Below, piece by piece: positions 1-8,698 of a stretch of DNA of 64,000 bases. The stretch lies in the NCBI GenBank assembly GCA_035709005.1, contig DASTFB010000041.1, positions 1 through 64,000 of the forward strand, in the 5' to 3' direction. Each line of letters starts with the position of its first letter. Within the stretch, counting starts at the first letter, position 1. The position numbers and the translations under genes are program-made. Below the pieces are notes generated by a model that was not told the DNA's origin, searched no databases, and was given only the letters and a program-made list of their open reading frames with translations. Source of the stretch: Candidatus Methylomirabilota bacterium. GTDB lineage: Bacteria > Methylomirabilota > Methylomirabilia > Rokubacteriales > CSP1-6.

Positions 1-74
1 TGCCCTCCGGCACCACAGGGCGCCAGCATGCCGGCGATGATCGCGACGAGGACGACGAGGGGCGCGCGCCTCAT
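1..74 (-). CDS. N-terminus of an exported protein (partial)
   Basis: An ATG on the minus strand at 74 opens a frame that runs off the left edge of the window. The 24 visible residues begin MRRAPLVVLVAIIAGMLAPC: a short basic start, a hydrophobic core and a Cys. This reads as a secretion signal. The residue before the Cys is Pro, which is poor for a lipobox, so lipoprotein status is doubtful. Function cannot be told from this fragment. Confidence 0.45.
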   Translation of the reverse strand, partial: MRRAPLVVLVAIIAGMLAPCGAGG

Positions 75-353
75 GGGCAAGTTTCGTCTGCTCGGTCCGG
101 AGTGGCGCCCATGGCGCCCCGATCTTCGCCAGTCGTCGAACTATAATTCGACCCCGGGATAGGCTGGTCTGGATATCCCGCAGATGCTGCGGGTGACCGC
201 TGCCTATCACCGAATCGAAACCGCTTGCCTATTCGCTCTTTGCCTTCTCTTTCCAGCCATTCGGTCGAGCACGGCGCTGCTGCACGATCTGGATATGCTG
301 CAGCACTCTGCAGCCCATCCCGTCGCGTTTGCATTCAAACACGGCGAGAGGAG
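75..353. other. Intergenic stretch, no convincing gene
   Basis: The 279 bases between the exported-protein start and the integrase stop hold no frame that looks coding. They are less GC-rich than the surroundings and contain an 18-bp inverted repeat (135-152). The octamer ctggatat occurs twice, near 171 and 288. I see no integron attC-like site here. Confidence 0.4.
135..152. repeat. Short inverted repeat, possible operator
   Basis: The sequence gtcgaa-ctataa-ttcgac has perfect 6-bp arms around an AT-rich centre. It lies about 60 bases upstream of the minus-strand exported-protein start. Its centre read on the minus strand contains a TATAGT-like -10 element, so it could be a promoter overlapped by an operator. 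No functional evidence beyond symmetry. Confidence 0.3.
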
Positions 354-1361
354 TCATGGCGCGAACATCCTATCCGCCGGGCTCCGGACGGCGGCAGGGC
401 CGCGGTTGAGGGCGTGGGTATAGATCATGGTGGTGGCGACGTCGCGGTGGCCGAGCAGTTCCTGTACGGTCCGGATGTCGTGGCCGTCCTCGAGCAGGTG
501 CGTCGCGAACGAGTGGCGAAGCGTGTGAGGGGCCGCGCGCTTGGCGATCCCGGCCCGCCGGACGGCACTCTTCACGGCACGCTGGAGGACCGACTCGTGC
601 AGGTGGTGTCGACGTACCTGGCTGGTCAGGCGGTCTCGATAGACACGCGTGGCCGGGAAGACCCACTGCCAGGCCCATTCCCGGCCGGCATTCGGATATT
701 TCCTGAGGAGAGCAGTCGGCAACGCCACCCAACCTGCACCTGCCGCCAGATCGGCTCGATGCTGGGCCCGGACGACCTCGAGGTGTCGACCGAGATCGGC
801 CTTGGCGACGACCGGGAGCATTGTGACCCTGTCCTTGTCCCCCTTGCCACCCCGAACGAGGATCTGATTTGTCGTGAAGTCGACGTCCTGGACCCGGAGA
901 CGGCAACACTCGAGCACCCGCAGACCGGCACCATAAAGCAGGCAGGCCATCAGGCGGGGCTCGCCCTCGAGACGTTGGAGGATGGCCCGAACCTCCTCGC
1001 GTGTGAGCACGACCGGAAGTCGAACAGGTCGCTTGGCTCGGACGATCCCATCGAGCCAGGGCAGGTCGACCCCCAGCACGTCACGGTACAGGAACAGGAG
1101 CGCGCTGAGCGCCTGGTTCTGGGTGGAAGCGGCCACCCGGTCATCGACAGCCAGTGAGGTGAGAAACGCCGTCACCTCCGGAGCGCCCATCTCGGCAGGG
1201 TGGCGCTTGCCGTGAAAGACGATGAAGCGGCGGATCCAGGCGACGTAAGAGGCTTCGGTGCGTCGGCTGTAGTCGCGTGAGCGAACGGCGGCCCGCACTC
1301 GGTCCAAAAGCCGCGGCTTCGGCTGATCGACAGGCCCGGGCGCAACCGTTTCACACACCAT
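354..1361 (-). CDS. Integron-type tyrosine recombinase (IntI family), no cassette array seen
   Basis: This is a 335-residue site-specific tyrosine recombinase. It has an N-terminal SAM-like core-binding domain (about 20-105: [20 protein letters not shown]) and a C-terminal catalytic domain. The catalytic set is visible: Arg in [12 protein letters not shown], His-x-x-Arg in [11 protein letters not shown], and [14 protein letters not shown] supplying the second His and the nucleophilic Tyr. The segment [19 protein letters not shown] corresponds to the extra patch that separates integron integrases from XerC/D. Integrases of this kind recombine attI with attC sites of gene cassettes. The expected attI side is beyond 1361, but that space leads straight into a helicase gene and I found no attC-like structures. 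It is either a chromosomal integrase without cassettes or a relic. Confidence 0.85.
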   Translation of the reverse strand: MVCETVAPGPVDQPKPRLLDRVRAAVRSRDYSRRTEASYVAWIRRFIVFHGKRHPAEMGAPEVTAFLTSLAVDDRVAASTQNQALSALLFLYRDVLGVDLPWLDGIVRAKRPVRLPVVLTREEVRAILQRLEGEPRLMACLLYGAGLRVLECCRLRVQDVDFTTNQILVRGGKGDKDRVTMLPVVAKADLGRHLEVVRAQHRADLAAGAGWVALPTALLRKYPNAGREWAWQWVFPATRVYRDRLTSQVRRHHLHESVLQRAVKSAVRRAGIAKRAAPHTLRHSFATHLLEDGHDIRTVQELLGHRDVATTMIYTHALNRGPAAVRSPADRMFAP

Positions 1362-1579
1362 CGGGCAGCGCCCGGCACCTGCCTCAGCCGGGTAGTGAGC
1401 CGGCGCACTCGATCGCAGAAGGGTCGCTGCGGCCGCCCCCTTTCGCTCGCGTCAGCACTATAGCCGACGTGGCGGACGCCGACAATGCTGGCGTCGGTTT
1501 ATCCAACCGATGGCTTTGCCACCCCCGCCGCGTCGCAATCTACTTGCACCGCTGGCGGCGTTCCTATAGAGATACACGT

Positions 1580-2992
1580 GTGGCGCGTGCTCACGCGCTG
1601 AGCTTCGATCGGGGCTCGCTGCGCCTCGACGCGCCGGCGACGGTGCAGGTGCCGCCCTACTTCGTCTGGGATGAGCGCGTCAGCGCCTGGCGCACGGCGG
1701 CCGTCAACCACTTCCGAATCTGCGAAGACGCCGCGACCTACCGGCTGCCGCTCGCCGACCAGGCGCCCCGCTTCTTCCCGGCCCCCTCGCTCAAGACGGC
1801 GCTGCCCCCACTCCGGCCCGACCAGCAGATGGCGATCGAGGCCTGGGAGCAGGCGGGCGGCCGCGGCGTGATCGTCAAGCCCACCGGCACGGGCAAGACC
1901 GAGATCGCGCTCTCGATCGTGGCCCGGCATCAGACGCCGACCCTGGTGGTCGCGCCGCTCCGCGACCTCATGTACCAGTGGCAGCGCCGCATCAAGCAGG
2001 GGCTCGGCTTCGACGCCGGCGTGCTCGGCGACGGGCGGCAAGAGGTCTGGCCCATCACGGTGACCACGTACGACAGCGCCTGGATCCACATGAAGGACAT
2101 CGGCAACCGGTTCCGGCTGATCGTGTACGACGAGGTCCACCACCTGCCCGGGCCCGTCCAGCACGAGAGCGCGCTCGACTGTCTGGCTCCGCTCCGGCTT
2201 GGCCTCAGCGCGACGCCCTGGCGGGCCGACGGCCGGGACGCGATGCTGGCCGAGCTGGTCGGTCCCATCGTGTACCAGGAGGATCTGGCCCAGGCGCGCG
2301 GCCACACGGTGGCCGATTACGTGATCGTGCGGGTGCCCATCTACCTCACCGAGGAGGAGCAGGCCGAGTTCGACGAGCTGTCGCGGAGCATCCGGCACTA
2401 CGTGGCGGCCTGCCGGCTGGAGGAGGGAAGCTTCGACTGGAGGGACATGGCCCGGCGCTCCCGCGCCGATCCCCAGGCCCGCGAGATCCTCCGGCGCTGG
2501 CGGCGCAAGCTGGCCATCGTCAACCGCTCGGCCGAGAAGCTGCGCGTGCTGGAGGACGTCTTTCGCCTGCACCCGGACGAGCCCGTCATCGTCTTCACGG
2601 CCTCCAACCGGATGGCCCTGGACGTGTCGGCGCGGTTCCTGATCCCGGCCCTCACCGCCCACTCCGACAAGCACGAGCGCAACCGGGTGCTGGACGCCTT
2701 CGCGGCCGGTCGGATCAAGGCGCTGGCCGCCTGCGAGGTCCTCAACGAGGGCTGGGACGCGCCCGCCGTGAAGGTGGGCGTCGTGCTGGGCGGCGAGAAG
2801 GGGGTGCGCGAGGCCGTGCAGCGGCTGGGCCGCCTCTTGCGGAGATCGGGAGACCGCACCGCCCGGCTCTACGAGGTCGTGGTCCAGGAGACTCCGGACG
2901 TTGCCCGGGCGCGACGTCGGGGAACGGTCGATGCTTACCGCCGCGCTACGCGTCTATCACTGGGACAGGCGAACCAGCTCGATCTCTTCTGA
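1580..2992 (+). CDS. XPB/Rad25-like superfamily 2 DNA helicase
   Basis: This is a DNA-dependent ATPase/helicase of the XPB type, about 470 residues from a GTG at 1580. I chose that start because the family-like N-terminus (LSFDRGSLRLD) begins just after it; longer frames back to 1277 run into the integrase. Visible motifs: Walker A PTGTGKTE (about 102-108), DEVH box (184-187), motif III SAT (210-212) and motif VI QRLGRLLRR (414-422). Where XPB proteins carry the RED triplet after motif III, this one reads R-A-D (215-217). The next gene overlaps its end by 62 bases and is a Bax1 relative, the known archaeal XPB partner, so the two probably act together in DNA repair or cleavage. Confidence 0.9.
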   Translation: MARAHALSFDRGSLRLDAPATVQVPPYFVWDERVSAWRTAAVNHFRICEDAATYRLPLADQAPRFFPAPSLKTALPPLRPDQQMAIEAWEQAGGRGVIVKPTGTGKTEIALSIVARHQTPTLVVAPLRDLMYQWQRRIKQGLGFDAGVLGDGRQEVWPITVTTYDSAWIHMKDIGNRFRLIVYDEVHHLPGPVQHESALDCLAPLRLGLSATPWRADGRDAMLAELVGPIVYQEDLAQARGHTVADYVIVRVPIYLTEEEQAEFDELSRSIRHYVAACRLEEGSFDWRDMARRSRADPQAREILRRWRRKLAIVNRSAEKLRVLEDVFRLHPDEPVIVFTASNRMALDVSARFLIPALTAHSDKHERNRVLDAFAAGRIKALAACEVLNEGWDAPAVKVGVVLGGEKGVREAVQRLGRLLRRSGDRTARLYEVVVQETPDVARARRRGTVDAYRRATRLSLGQANQLDLF

Positions 2993-4211
2993 CCGGCTCG
3001 AGAACGAGGTGCTGCCCGTTCTCGAGCCGGCGCTGGCCGTCTACCGCGGCGCGGTCGGCCAGACGCGGGGCGTCGTTCGGAATGCCTGCCGGCGGGCGCT
3101 GCGGGGACTGCGGCCCGATCGCGTGGAGCCGATGGTAAAGCTCCTCGACGACGTGGCCACCTACGAGTGGCCCGCTTCCGCCCGCTGCGCCGGGCGACGG
3201 GTAGAAGTCTTCGAGCGGGCGGCCGCGCGCCATCCGGTGCTCGACGCGGGCGCCGTCACCGCTCTGCTGGCCGAGGAATATAGGCCGCCACCGGCCGGGC
3301 ACGCCGAGGCCGTCGCCGCGCTCTACGCCGACTATCCCGAGTACCACCGCCTGACGGCCTTTCCAGCCGACTACACCGCCGAGCGGCTGCGTGCCGACTA
3401 CGATCTGGCCCAGGCCCAGGCGCTGCTCTACTCGGCCACGCGGGTGACGCTGGAGGCCGGGCGCGACTTCAAGCACATCCTTCGCTACGCCCGCCTGGCG
3501 AGGCTGCTCCATCGCGTGGAGCGGCTCCGGGGCGCGCCAGCCGGCCGGGAGCCGCGGAAGTCGTCAGGCAAGCTGGGAGGGCGCCGGCGTCGCCGGGCCG
3601 CCGCCGCGGCGGTGGTCCTCGCCGACGGGGGCTACCGCTTCGTGCTCGACGGGCCGAACTCGGTGCTGCGCCGGACGCGCGCCTACGGGGTGGACTTCTC
3701 GCGGTTCCTGGCCGCGCTGGTGCGGCTGCCCGACTGGCGGCTCCAGGCCGAGATCGAGCTGCGCCGGGGCTGGCGGCCCTTCACGCTCACGCTCGCTGCG
3801 GGCGCCGGCCTGGGGCTCGGGGCCACGCCGCCCGCCGAGTTCGACTCCACCCTGGAGGCGGCGATCGCTCGCAAATTCGGCCGGCAGCGGGAAGGTTGGC
3901 GGCTGGTGCGGGAGGGGGCGGTGCTCGACGTGGGAGGCAGCTTGCTGGTTCCGGACTTCGTGTTCCGCCACCGGGACGGAACCGAGGTGCTGCTGGAGAT
4001 CGTCGGATACTGGACGCCCGAGTACCTGGCCGACAAGCTGGGCAAGCTCGCGGCAGTCCGCGGCGTGAACCTCATCGTGGCCGTGCCCCGTCGGCTGGCC
4101 GTGCGGGCCGGCCGCCTCCCGGCGACGGTGCTGCCGTTCAAGCGCCGGCTGCTCCTCCGTGACCTCCTCCCGCGCCTGGAGGCGTTTCGCGGCCCTGCCG
4201 CCGGACGCTGA
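2931..4211 (+). CDS. DUF790 / Bax1-like nuclease partner of XPB
   Basis: A 426-residue protein of the DUF790 family, the bacterial equivalent of archaeal Bax1, which binds XPB and carries a nuclease domain. The ATG at 2931 is preferred because it gives an MLTAALRVYHW start similar to Bax1. An upstream TTG at 2901 is possible. The C-terminal part holds the nuclease-like signature: VPDFVF (Asp about 342), then EIVGYW (Glu about 356) and a Lys-rich helix (about 369-373). The segment around residues 190-220 is very basic (GKLGGRRRRRAAAAA), a likely DNA-contacting linker. Overlap with the helicase gene implies translational coupling and fixed stoichiometry. Confidence 0.85.
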   Translation: MLTAALRVYHWDRRTSSISSDRLENEVLPVLEPALAVYRGAVGQTRGVVRNACRRALRGLRPDRVEPMVKLLDDVATYEWPASARCAGRRVEVFERAAARHPVLDAGAVTALLAEEYRPPPAGHAEAVAALYADYPEYHRLTAFPADYTAERLRADYDLAQAQALLYSATRVTLEAGRDFKHILRYARLARLLHRVERLRGAPAGREPRKSSGKLGGRRRRRAAAAAVVLADGGYRFVLDGPNSVLRRTRAYGVDFSRFLAALVRLPDWRLQAEIELRRGWRPFTLTLAAGAGLGLGATPPAEFDSTLEAAIARKFGRQREGWRLVREGAVLDVGGSLLVPDFVFRHRDGTEVLLEIVGYWTPEYLADKLGKLAAVRGVNLIVAVPRRLAVRAGRLPATVLPFKRRLLLRDLLPRLEAFRGPAAGR

Positions 4212-4259
4212 ACCGCCGGGCGCTGAGCCCGGTGTATCATCGCGGAAAGGAGCGTAACC

Positions 4260-5444
4260 ATGCCCGACGCCGTCATCGTCTCCACCGCGCGAACCCCGAT
4301 CGGCCGTGCCTACCGCGGCGCTTTCAACAACACCCACGGCGCCGTGCTCGGCGGTCACGTCATCAAGCACGCCGTCGAGCGCGCCCGGCTGGACCCGGGC
4401 GAGGTCGAGGACGTCATCATGGGCTGCGCCATGCCAGAAGGCGCGACCGGTCACAACATCGCCCGGCAGGCGGCGATCCGCGCCGGGCTGCCCGTGACCA
4501 CCGCCGGCGTGACGGTCAATCGCTTCTGCTCCTCGGGTTTGCAGACGATCGCAATGGCGGCCCATCGCGTCATCGTCGATCGGGTACCGGTGGTCGTGGC
4601 CGGAGGCCTGGAATCCATCAGCCTGGTGCAGAACGAGCACATGAACCTGCATCGGTTCCGCGAGGCCTGGCTGGAGGAGCACAAGCCCGAGATCTACATG
4701 TCGATGATCGAGACGGCCGAGGTGGTGGCCAAGCGTTACTACGTCACCCGCGAGCGGCAGGACGAGTACGCCCTGGCCAGCCAGCAGCGCACGGCGGCCG
4801 CCCAGCGCGAAGGCCGCCTGGCCGCCGAGATCGTCCCCCTGCCGACGGTCAAGCTCGTCCAGGACAAGGCAACGGGCGAGGTGCGCGAGGAAGCGGTCAC
4901 GCTGACCCGCGACGAGGGCAACCGCCCCGACACCACGCTGGAGGGGTTGGCCGCGCTCAAGCCAGTGACCGGTGAGAAAGGTCATATCACCGCGGGCAAC
5001 GCGAGCCAGCTCTCGGACGGCGCGTCCGCGTGTGTCGTGATGGATGCCGGGCTCGCCGAGCGACGGGGGCTGCAGCCGCTGGGGATCTTCCGCGGCTTCA
5101 CCGTCGCCGCCTGCGAGCCGGACGAGATGGGGATCGGTCCCGTCTTCGCGGTGCCCCGGCTGCTCGAGCGGACGGGCATGCGGATGGACCAGATCGACCT
5201 CTGGGAGCTCAATGAGGCCTTCGCCGTGCAGGTTGTCTACTGTCGCGACCGGCTCGGCATCCCCATGGAGCGGCTCAACGTGGACGGTGGCGCCATCTCT
5301 ATCGGGCACCCGTACGGCATGAGTGGCGCGCGGCTGACCGGCCACGCGCTCATCGAGGGCAAGCGGCGGGGGGCCCAGTACGTCGTGGTCACCATGTGCA
5401 TCGGCGGGGGGATGGGGGCGGCCGGCCTGTTCGAGGTCGCCTGA
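4260..5444 (+). CDS. Acetyl-CoA acetyltransferase / thiolase
   Basis: A 394-residue thiolase that condenses two acyl-CoA units or cleaves 3-ketoacyl-CoA. The nucleophile is Cys90 in NRFCSSGLQ, with His350 in GHPYG and the general-base Cys380 in CIGGGMG; the NEAFA motif is near residue 320. Length and motifs are those of type I/II thiolases (FadA/AtoB/PhaA). An aaaggag ribosome site lies just upstream. Substrate chain length cannot be read from sequence. It starts a run with a carbonic anhydrase-like gene two bases downstream and an SDR gene facing it, and fits the acyl-CoA theme of the window. Confidence 0.95.
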   Translation: MPDAVIVSTARTPIGRAYRGAFNNTHGAVLGGHVIKHAVERARLDPGEVEDVIMGCAMPEGATGHNIARQAAIRAGLPVTTAGVTVNRFCSSGLQTIAMAAHRVIVDRVPVVVAGGLESISLVQNEHMNLHRFREAWLEEHKPEIYMSMIETAEVVAKRYYVTRERQDEYALASQQRTAAAQREGRLAAEIVPLPTVKLVQDKATGEVREEAVTLTRDEGNRPDTTLEGLAALKPVTGEKGHITAGNASQLSDGASACVVMDAGLAERRGLQPLGIFRGFTVAACEPDEMGIGPVFAVPRLLERTGMRMDQIDLWELNEAFAVQVVYCRDRLGIPMERLNVDGGAISIGHPYGMSGARLTGHALIEGKRRGAQYVVVTMCIGGGMGAAGLFEVA

Positions 5445-5446
5445 AC

Positions 5447-5959
5447 GTGATCCGGTCCGTCCCCGGGCGCACGCCCCGGGTCCATCCCGGGGCCTGGGTG
5501 GATCCGGCCGCTCAGGTCATCGGCGACGTAGAGATCGGCGAGGCCTCCAGCATCTGGCCGGGAACCATCGTCCGAGGCGACCAGGACAACTACATTCGCA
5601 TCGGGCGCAACACGAACGTCCAGGACTGCTCGGTGCTGCACGTCACGCCGCAGTACCCCTGTCTGGTCGGCGACAACGTCACCATTGGCCACCGGTGCGT
5701 GGTCCACGCGTGCACCGTCAAGGACAACGTCCGGATCGGGATCGGCGCGGTGGTGCTCAACGGGGCGGTGGTGGAAGAGTGGGCTCAGGTCGGCGCGGGC
5801 GCGCTCGTGCCGCCGGGCAAGGTGGTGCCGTCGGGCTGGCTCGTCATGGGGGTGCCGGCCAAGCCTGTCCGGAAGATGAGCCAGGAAGAGCTCGACGACA
5901 TCGCGCGCAACGCCGTGGAGTACATCGAGCTCTGGCGGCGCGACTACGGCAACCGCTGA
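5447..5959 (+). CDS. Gamma-carbonic anhydrase family hexapeptide-repeat protein
   Basis: A 170-residue left-handed beta-helix protein of the gamma-carbonic anhydrase/YrdA/PaaY family. The GTG at 5447 lies two bases after the thiolase stop, so the pair is co-translated. Hexapeptide repeats run through residues 15-140. The three expected zinc-ligand histidines are present in CSVLHV and GHRCVVHAC. Members are trimeric; some hydrate CO2, while PaaY-type members act as CoA-thioester hydrolases. Position directly behind a thiolase makes a thioester role plausible, but that is inference. Confidence 0.9.
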   Translation: MIRSVPGRTPRVHPGAWVDPAAQVIGDVEIGEASSIWPGTIVRGDQDNYIRIGRNTNVQDCSVLHVTPQYPCLVGDNVTIGHRCVVHACTVKDNVRIGIGAVVLNGAVVEEWAQVGAGALVPPGKVVPSGWLVMGVPAKPVRKMSQEELDDIARNAVEYIELWRRDYGNR

Positions 5960-5977
5960 GGACGGCGCGCGGCTGCG

Positions 5978-6760
5978 CTAGCCCGCGGGATCGCCGGCGT
6001 TGACGGCGATGCACTGGCCCGAGATGTTCCGGGCCAGGGGACTGCAGAGAAAGACGGCCATGGCCACGATGTCCTCGGCGGTGACCATGCGCTTGAGCGG
6101 CGAGCGCTCGATCCAGCTCCGGCGCATCTCCTCCACCGGCACGCCCCGCACCTCGGCCTGGCCGGCGATCACCCGGTCGATGCGATCGCCTTCCACGGCC
6201 CCGGGGGCGATCGCGTTGACGGTGATGTTGTGGGGCGCCAGCTCCAGCGCCATGCCGTAGGTCATGCCGACCTGCCCGGCCTTGGCCGAGCAGTAGCCGA
6301 TCCGGTAGGGCAGGCCGCGACGCCCGGCCATCGAGGAGATGTTGACGATCGCGCCGCCGCCGGCCTTGATCAGCTCGGGCGTCGCGAACCGGATCATCAT
6401 GTACGACGTCGTGAGGCAGGAGTTGATCGTGTAGAACCAGTCCTCGGTCGTGTACTCCTGGATCTTCTTGGTCGGGCCCCCGTCGCCGGCGTTGTTGACG
6501 AGCAGGTGCACGGCGCCGAAGGCCCGGACCGCGGCCTCCACCGTCTGCCGGGCCCCCTCCTCGGTCGCCACGTCGGCGACGAGGGCCACCGCCTTGCCGC
6601 CGGCCTTCGTGACCAGCTTCGCCGTCTCCCCGACGAGCCCGGCCGAGCGGGCCGCGCACACCACGCCGGCGCCTTCGTCGGCGAAGCGCTGGCTGGCGAC
6701 CCGGCCGATCCCCTTGCTGGCTCCCGTGATGATGGCGACCCGGCCTGTCAGCAGTCCCAT
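5978..6760 (-). CDS. SDR-family NAD(P)-dependent oxidoreductase
   Basis: A 260-residue short-chain dehydrogenase/reductase. It shows TGASKGIG (12-19) for cofactor binding, NNAG (89-92), Ser142/143, and the catalytic YCSAK (Tyr156, Lys160). The start at 6760 has a good gggag site; longer in-frame Met codons upstream give only a non-SDR tail. Substrate is unknown; relatives include 3-ketoacyl reductases and acyl-CoA-linked alcohol dehydrogenases. It converges on the thiolase/carbonic-anhydrase pair (19-base gap) and diverges from the pcp gene. Confidence 0.9.
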   Translation of the reverse strand: MGLLTGRVAIITGASKGIGRVASQRFADEGAGVVCAARSAGLVGETAKLVTKAGGKAVALVADVATEEGARQTVEAAVRAFGAVHLLVNNAGDGGPTKKIQEYTTEDWFYTINSCLTTSYMMIRFATPELIKAGGGAIVNISSMAGRRGLPYRIGYCSAKAGQVGMTYGMALELAPHNITVNAIAPGAVEGDRIDRVIAGQAEVRGVPVEEMRRSWIERSPLKRMVTAEDIVAMAVFLCSPLARNISGQCIAVNAGDPAG

Positions 6761-6878
6761 GCGCGCTCCCCCGTCGCGTTCAAGATGAGCCGGACCGATC
6801 GACTGGCCCGGAGCGCGGGCAGCGTAGCCCGCCCCGCCGGTTCGGGTCAAGCGCCGCCCGGAATAGAATGAAGGTGGC

Positions 6879-7508
6879 ATGATCCTCGTCACCGGGTTCG
6901 AGCCCTTCGGGCCTCACGCCGACAACCCCTCCCGGGAGATCGCCAAGGCCGTGGACGGCCGGCGTGTCGGCGGTCAGGACGTGCTGGGCAGCGTGCTGCC
7001 CGTGCACCACGCCGAGGCCGCTGCAGCCATGGAACGGCTGCTGGCCGAGGTCGACCCGCTGGCCGTGCTGCATCTGGGCCTTGCCGAGGGCCGCGCCCGG
7101 ATCGGTCTCGAGCGCGTGGCCATCAACGTGCTGGACTACCCGATCCCGGACGCCGGAGGCTATCGCGCGGCGAACGAGCCCTGCGTCGTGGGGGGCCCGA
7201 CGGCGTATCTGAGCACGTTACCGCTACGGTCGATCCTGGCGGCCCTCACTGCGGAGGGAATTCCCGCGTTCATCTCGAACAGCGCGGGCACTTACCTCTG
7301 CAACCAGACGCTCTACAGCACCCTGCACCTCGTCGCCACGCGCCGGCGTCGGACCCGTGTCGGCTTTGTCCACCTGCCGTTGCTTCCCTCGATGGTGGCG
7401 GCGAGCGGGCTGGACCAGCCCAGCATGGCAGCCGGCACCATGCTGAGGGCGGTCGAGGTGACGCTCGAGGTGATCGCGGGCGACGGGGAAGAGAGGGGGT
7501 CGGGCTAG
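6879..7508 (+). CDS. pcp: Pyroglutamyl-peptidase I (C15 cysteine peptidase)
   Basis: A 209-residue cytosolic peptidase that removes N-terminal pyroglutamate. The catalytic triad is visible: Glu70 in GLAEGR, Cys141 in SNSAGTYLCNQ and His165 in GFVHLP, and the N-terminal VTGFEPFG is diagnostic. The ATG at 6879 follows a TAGAAT-like -10 hexamer (6864-6869) by only nine bases, so the mRNA may be leaderless. The C-terminus overlaps the stop of the convergent small gene at 7505. Confidence 0.93.
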   Translation: MILVTGFEPFGPHADNPSREIAKAVDGRRVGGQDVLGSVLPVHHAEAAAAMERLLAEVDPLAVLHLGLAEGRARIGLERVAINVLDYPIPDAGGYRAANEPCVVGGPTAYLSTLPLRSILAALTAEGIPAFISNSAGTYLCNQTLYSTLHLVATRRRRTRVGFVHLPLLPSMVAASGLDQPSMAAGTMLRAVEVTLEVIAGDGEERGSG

Positions 7509-7777
7509 AGCCGCTGCCCCGCCCGCGAGGTGCGCCGTTCCCGCGAGGCGGCGTGGAGCAGCTCGCACCACCGGCGGTTGGCCTCGCCGCCCGCCTCGGC
7601 GCTTCCCGACAGGAACGCTTCCGAGGTCACGACGGCGTCGTCGGAGCCGTCGCGGGCTGGCGCATGGCCATCGCACCAGCGCACGTCGAGGACTTCACGG
7701 GTGGGATCGGCCCCCGGCTCGCAGCCAGGACAGTAGGCGCGGGCGACGCACGTGGCGTCCGCGATAAACTCTGTCAC
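7505..7777 (-). CDS. Small hypothetical protein with Cys motifs
   Basis: A 90-residue frame with a GTG start at 7777. It is rich in Cys and Trp: ATCVARAYCPGC near the N-terminus, then VRWCDGH and NRRWCELLH. The CPGC pair with the later Cys/His residues could hold a metal, but I recognise no family. Support for it being real: a promoter-like TTGATG-N17-CATAGT sits directly upstream, and its stop overlaps the pcp stop by four bases. Function unknown. Confidence 0.6.
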   Translation of the reverse strand: MTEFIADATCVARAYCPGCEPGADPTREVLDVRWCDGHAPARDGSDDAVVTSEAFLSGSAEAGGEANRRWCELLHAASRERRTSRAGQRL

Positions 7778-7780
7778 CGG

Positions 7781-7809
7781 ACTATGGCGACATCACGTTG
7801 CGCCATCAA
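7781..7809 (-). promoter_or_regulatory. Candidate sigma70-type promoter of the small Cys protein gene
   Basis: On the minus strand TTGATG (7809-7804) and CATAGT (7786-7781) are separated by exactly 17 bases. The predicted transcript start falls at about the GTG codon (7777), implying a leaderless or near-leaderless message. Confidence 0.4.
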
Positions 7810-7899
7810 GTTCGACGCTAGCACAACAGGGTCGCGCAAACGAAGTTTCGCGGCTATAGTCGCCCCCGTCCCGAAGCGCTAGCGAGAGGAGCGTGAGCC

Positions 7900-8088
7900 A
7901 TGCCTAACATCACGATCCAGTGGTATGCCGGTCGGACCCCCGAGCAGAAGCGCCAGCTCGTCGCCGCCATCACCGAGGCCGTGGTCAAGATCGGCAAGAC
8001 GACGCCCGACCAGGTCCACATCGTCTTCCAGGACGTCGAGAAGTCCGACTGGGGTTACAACGGCCGCCTGGCCAGCGACCCGGCCTGA
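7900..8088 (+). CDS. 4-oxalocrotonate tautomerase family protein
   Basis: A 62-residue tautomerase-superfamily subunit. The residue after the initiator Met is Pro, the catalytic base of the family (Pro1 after Met removal), and the sequence continues NITIQWYAGRTPEQKRQL as in 4-OT proteins. These hexameric enzymes isomerise unsaturated 2-oxo acids in aromatic meta-cleavage pathways, though many members act elsewhere. It has an agaggag ribosome site and a TATAGT hexamer about 40 bases upstream. The HpcH/HpaI aldolase gene begins seven bases downstream, matching the tautomerase-aldolase order of catechol meta-cleavage clusters. Confidence 0.9.
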   Translation: MPNITIQWYAGRTPEQKRQLVAAITEAVVKIGKTTPDQVHIVFQDVEKSDWGYNGRLASDPA

Positions 8089-8095
8089 GGCCCTC

Positions 8096-8694
8096 GTGAG
8101 ACCCAACACCCTGCGGGAGATCTGGCGGCGCGGCGGGGCCGTGGTGAACGGGTGGCTGGCCATCCCCAGCGCGTTCTCGGCGGAGGTGATGGCCCACCAG
8201 GGCTTCGACTCCCTCACCATCGACATGCAGCACGGGGTCGTCGACTATCAGGCCGCGGTCACCATGCTGCAGGCGGTGGCCACGACGCCCGTCATCCCCC
8301 TGGCCCGGGTGCCCTGGAACGATCCGGCCCCGATCATGAAGATCCTCGACGCCGGCGCGTACGGGTGATCTGCCCCATGGTCAATACGGCCGAGGAGGCG
8401 GTCTACGTGGGGCCGTCGGACCTCAGCCTGGCGCTGGGCTTCAAGCCCCGGCTCGACCAGACGGAGCCGGCGGTGGTGGAAGCCCAGCGGGAGATCGTGG
8501 AGGTGTGCCGCCGGCGCGGGGTGGTGGCGGGCATCCACAACGCCACGGCCGCCTACGCCCAGAAGATGGTGGCGGCCGGCTACCAGTTCGTCACGCTGGC
8601 CAGCGACAGTCGCTTCCTCGCCGCCAAGGCCGCCGAAGAAGCGGCCGCCGTCCGCAAGACCGCCGGCGGCGGGGGACGCCTGCCCGCGTACTAG
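8096..8694 (+). pseudogene. HpcH/HpaI-family aldolase, frameshifted and internally deleted
   Basis: Two reading frames together match a class II 2-oxo-acid aldolase/citrate-lyase-like protein. The first (8096-8368, GTG start) gives RPNTLREIWRRGG through FDSLTIDMQHGVVDYQ to DAGAYG, then a stop. The second continues from about 8368 as VICPMVNTAEEA and then VYVGPSDLSLALG to 8694. Restoring one G in the ggg run at 8363-8365 would rejoin the frames. In intact relatives roughly 80-90 residues lie between VICPMVNT and VYVGPSDL, including metal- and substrate-binding parts, and these are missing here. A single-base error could explain the frameshift but not the deletion, so the enzyme is probably non-functional. 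Confidence 0.8.
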
Positions 8695-8698
8695 GCGC

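Noticed and set aside
1362-1579. attI/attC sites expected next to the integron-type integrase
   Set aside because: No paired R/L core sites or attC-like imperfect palindromes could be found between the integrase and the helicase, or in 75-353.
1277-1579. Longer N-terminus for the XPB-like helicase (start at 1277)
   Set aside because: The extra 101 residues overlap the integrase gene, are proline/arginine-rich and do not resemble XPB; GTG at 1580 fits the family start.
7505-7777. Treating the small Cys protein as a shadow of pcp
   Set aside because: It overlaps pcp by only four bases, has its own promoter-like sequence and a non-random Cys/Trp pattern, so it was kept at moderate confidence.
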